A stretch of DNA of 64,000 nucleotides from Loxodes magnus. Its lineage: Eukaryota; Ciliophora; Karyorelictea; Loxodida; Loxodidae. The stretch is taken from NCBI GenBank assembly GCA_946699065.1, contig CAMPDV010000016.1, positions 496,001 through 560,000 of the forward strand, in the 5' to 3' direction. Below the pieces are notes generated by a model. It saw only the letters and a list, made by a program, of their open reading frames with translations. It did not search any database and was not told the DNA's origin. Made by a program: the position numbers and the translations under genes. This document shows, in pieces, positions 62,301-64,000 of this stretch; position 1 is the stretch's first letter, and each line of letters opens with the position of its first letter.

Positions 62301-63590
62301 TCCAGCGAAACTAAAATCAGTTAAATCATAAGGATTTGAGGTAGTATTAGAGCCTCCAATAACAATTGAATCAGTCTAAGTCATTATATAAAAATAATCT
62401 TAATTATCAAAAACATTTACACACTTTACATCTGGATCTGTAAAATCAAAACTTCCCATACAGTATCTTAGTTATTGAGAAGACAAAGAAAATGTAATAG
62501 CAACATATGTTCAAATACTACAGCCAGCATTGCTACTGTAAATTAGTGATTTTTATTTTAGATGTCCCGCTTACTTTTTTGTACACATATAATTTTTTTG
62601 CCTAAATATCTGAACTAATCATTATTCAATTATTTGAATCTTTTTTAAAAGAAATAATTTCATAATCTTTAGCACTGACACATGTTGATTGATAAAACCA
62701 AAATGATAAAGCGAAAGAAAAAGTATTAAATGATGGATCGTATAAATAGTCATTTAAAGTTTTGTAGAGTGTAGTTGGATTTGATATTGTTTGTTTAGTT
62801 CTATCGGAAGTCAAGTCTAAGTAACTGCAACAAGAATCTTTATCAGGACAAATGCAGGTATCTCAGCATCCGCTTAATATGCAGGGATTTTAATTCTTTA
62901 CTATTTCTTCATTATCTGACTAAGTCAACCAATAGTTATGATAGTATCTTACTTATAACAGTTTTTATACAAAATTATCATTAACTAGATTATAAGGATC
63001 TTAAGGGTCTGTTTTTCCTCCCAAGTAAATTGTATCAGTTTACCCAAAAGCTTGAAAGAATGTCTCACTTGGATTGGAAATTACACATGTTACTGAAGGA
63101 GCTGTTAAACCGAAATTTCCTAAACATATTTAAATTTTATTGGCTGGCGTTTATATATTTATTGATAAAAAGTTCATTAGAAGTATCCTACATTTGTTAT
63201 CGAGTTAAATGTATGCATATAACTTTTAGCACTGCCTAAAACATTGCTCCATATTTTAATATCTCATGATATTGACTAAAAATTTAAAGAGAGCCCTAAA
63301 TTATTATCAACATCCTTCATAATTGAGAAAAATTCAGTATTTAAGTTATAAGCAGTATCATATATTTAGAATGTGATACTGTAACTTGTATCAGGAGAAG
63401 GATCGTAAGACTTGGCCCCCAAAAGAAGTTGTTAATATGCTGGGATCTCAATTTAAACAGCTGTATAATTGGTCGGAGCTAGTGAAGCATAATAAATGGA
63501 CACAGCTTTTATAGCCAAAAAAAACAAAAAGATGAATTTTACTAGCAGCAAGGCATCTATTATTATTTTTTAACGAAGAATTATTAATTA
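56339..63590 (-). CDS. Giant Cys-rich multi-pass membrane protein with LamG-like and DxDxDG repeats
   Basis: About 2390 codons, stop TGA 56341..56339. N-terminus: a signal peptide (LLLVKFIFLFFLAIKAVS), but no in-frame ATG was found, so the 5' end is unresolved. Then two concanavalin/LamG-like domains, each with an IYLGG- or VIGG-type strand and a DSCC-containing Cys cluster. Next come about ten furin-like CxxC repeats with DSDNDGI-like Ca-binding motifs. The C-terminus has 8 or so membrane helices (about 58.4-57.6 kb) and a long basic tail ending KEAMRRNKHL. Introns inferred: 63223..63242 (20 nt), 62518..62536 (19), 58118..58134 (17), 57136..57152 (17), and one near 57425-57454. The frame also breaks near 61690 without an intron. 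Likely a surface receptor or adhesion protein of a ciliate-expanded family. Confidence 0.85.
59950..62010 (-). repeat. Tandem ~255-nt coding repeats (Cys-rich, Ca-binding-like)
   Basis: Within the giant gene. Each unit of about 85 residues has the order CxxC, GYYLGGDNLCHPC, CxxC, CNNPKKLTSNSC, TQQDSDNDGICxxCN, LPNCIQCTxDGLQC. The acidic motif recurs near 60225, 60490, 60745, 61000, 61250, 61505 and 61775, about 255 nt apart. Variants include QDSDNNGV, QDQDNDGI, QDIDSDGI and QDIDNNLI. The DxDxDG core resembles thrombospondin type-3 Ca2+ loops fused to furin-like Cys repeats. Units have drifted at the DNA level, so the array is old and under protein-level selection. Confidence 0.85.
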
Positions 63591-64000
63591 ATTTAAATTT
63601 AATAATTTGAAGTTTAAAATTCATTTATTAATCCTTAATTAATGTTAGCTTATCTTAAAATTGAAAAATGTCATAACAATTTTTTTCTGTTAAGATGACT
63701 TAAAATTATTAAAAATTTTATTATGTTTTTCTTTAAGCATGAAAGTCTTTTATTACAATATTAAGAATAAGCATCATCAGTTAATCATTATACTCAAAAT
63801 AATTTATTTTGGTCATTAAAAAAAAAATTGTACTATATTTTATGATTTATCATTAACTTTTAATTATACCAAATAAATGTTTAGCTTTAATTGAAAAGAG
63901 AATCGAGATAGGTAATAAAAATTTGATAAATATATTTTCTAAATAAATTATTTAATAAATAAATACTTTTAATCTAAAAATATTCTAACTACAATAATAA
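63591..64000. other. AT-rich region upstream of the giant gene
   Basis: Holds the promoter side of the giant gene and perhaps a missing first exon: an ATG at about 63624 (MNFKLQIIKFK) lies in another frame with no intron to join it. Nothing else seen. Confidence 0.4.

Noticed and set aside
1-64000. tRNA/rRNA genes, CRISPR arrays, transposase or prophage genes, telomeric repeats
   Set aside because: Looked for GTTC-type T-loops, GC islands, spaced direct repeats, integrase motifs and telomere units; none seen.

Overview
The window is nuclear DNA of a ciliate that has reassigned all three standard stop codons. TAA and TAG read as Gln throughout. TGA reads as Trp inside genes, at invariant Trp positions of protein kinases, Myb repeats, a CAP domain and an alpha/beta hydrolase, and it is also the usual stop. 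This is the karyorelict-type code (such as Loxodes; NCBI table 27), with a Condylostoma-type code (table 28) as the alternative. ORFs found with the standard code are nearly all fragments or shadows, so every gene here was read with TAA/TAG=Gln and TGA=Trp/stop. Introns are tiny (mostly 16-17 nt, range 14 to about 40) with GT..AG ends. Intergenic DNA is very AT-rich, and I saw no rRNA, tRNA, CRISPR or transposon.

Layout, 1-16 kb: a histidine acid phosphatase-like pseudo-enzyme (-, runs off the left edge), a cyclin (-), a Myb protein (+), a long coiled-coil protein (-), a tiny membrane protein (+), a PUB-CAP fusion protein (-), an acylated ankyrin protein (-) and a small ORF just upstream of it (-). 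16-28 kb: an unknown 205-aa protein (+), a CFAP97-like ciliary protein (+), a coiled-coil gene with four 16-nt introns (+), and an SK-like K+ channel (-). 28-40 kb: an unknown helical protein (-), an ABHD11-like hydrolase (+), an ER HYOU1/GRP170-type Hsp70 (-), and a coiled-coil protein (-).

40-50 kb: a TPR protein (+), a dually acylated MGQC protein (-), a three-exon unknown gene (+), a single-pass membrane protein (-), an IBR zinc-finger membrane protein (-), two tandem ULK/ATG1-like kinases (+), and an AT-rich multi-pass membrane gene (-). 50-64 kb: a second K+ channel (+), a helical-repeat protein (+), and a giant (about 7.2 kb) Cys-rich multi-pass membrane protein (-) with laminin-G-like domains and thrombospondin-3-like DxDxDG repeats.

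There is no operon logic; neighbours are functionally mixed, as expected of a eukaryote. Several pairs are divergent across short AT-rich gaps (42.1, 45.2-45.5 and 50.0-50.4 kb). The most unusual items are the PUB-CAP fusion, the acid phosphatase that has lost its catalytic residues, the genes with no TGA near their expected ends, and a local frame break in the giant receptor gene.
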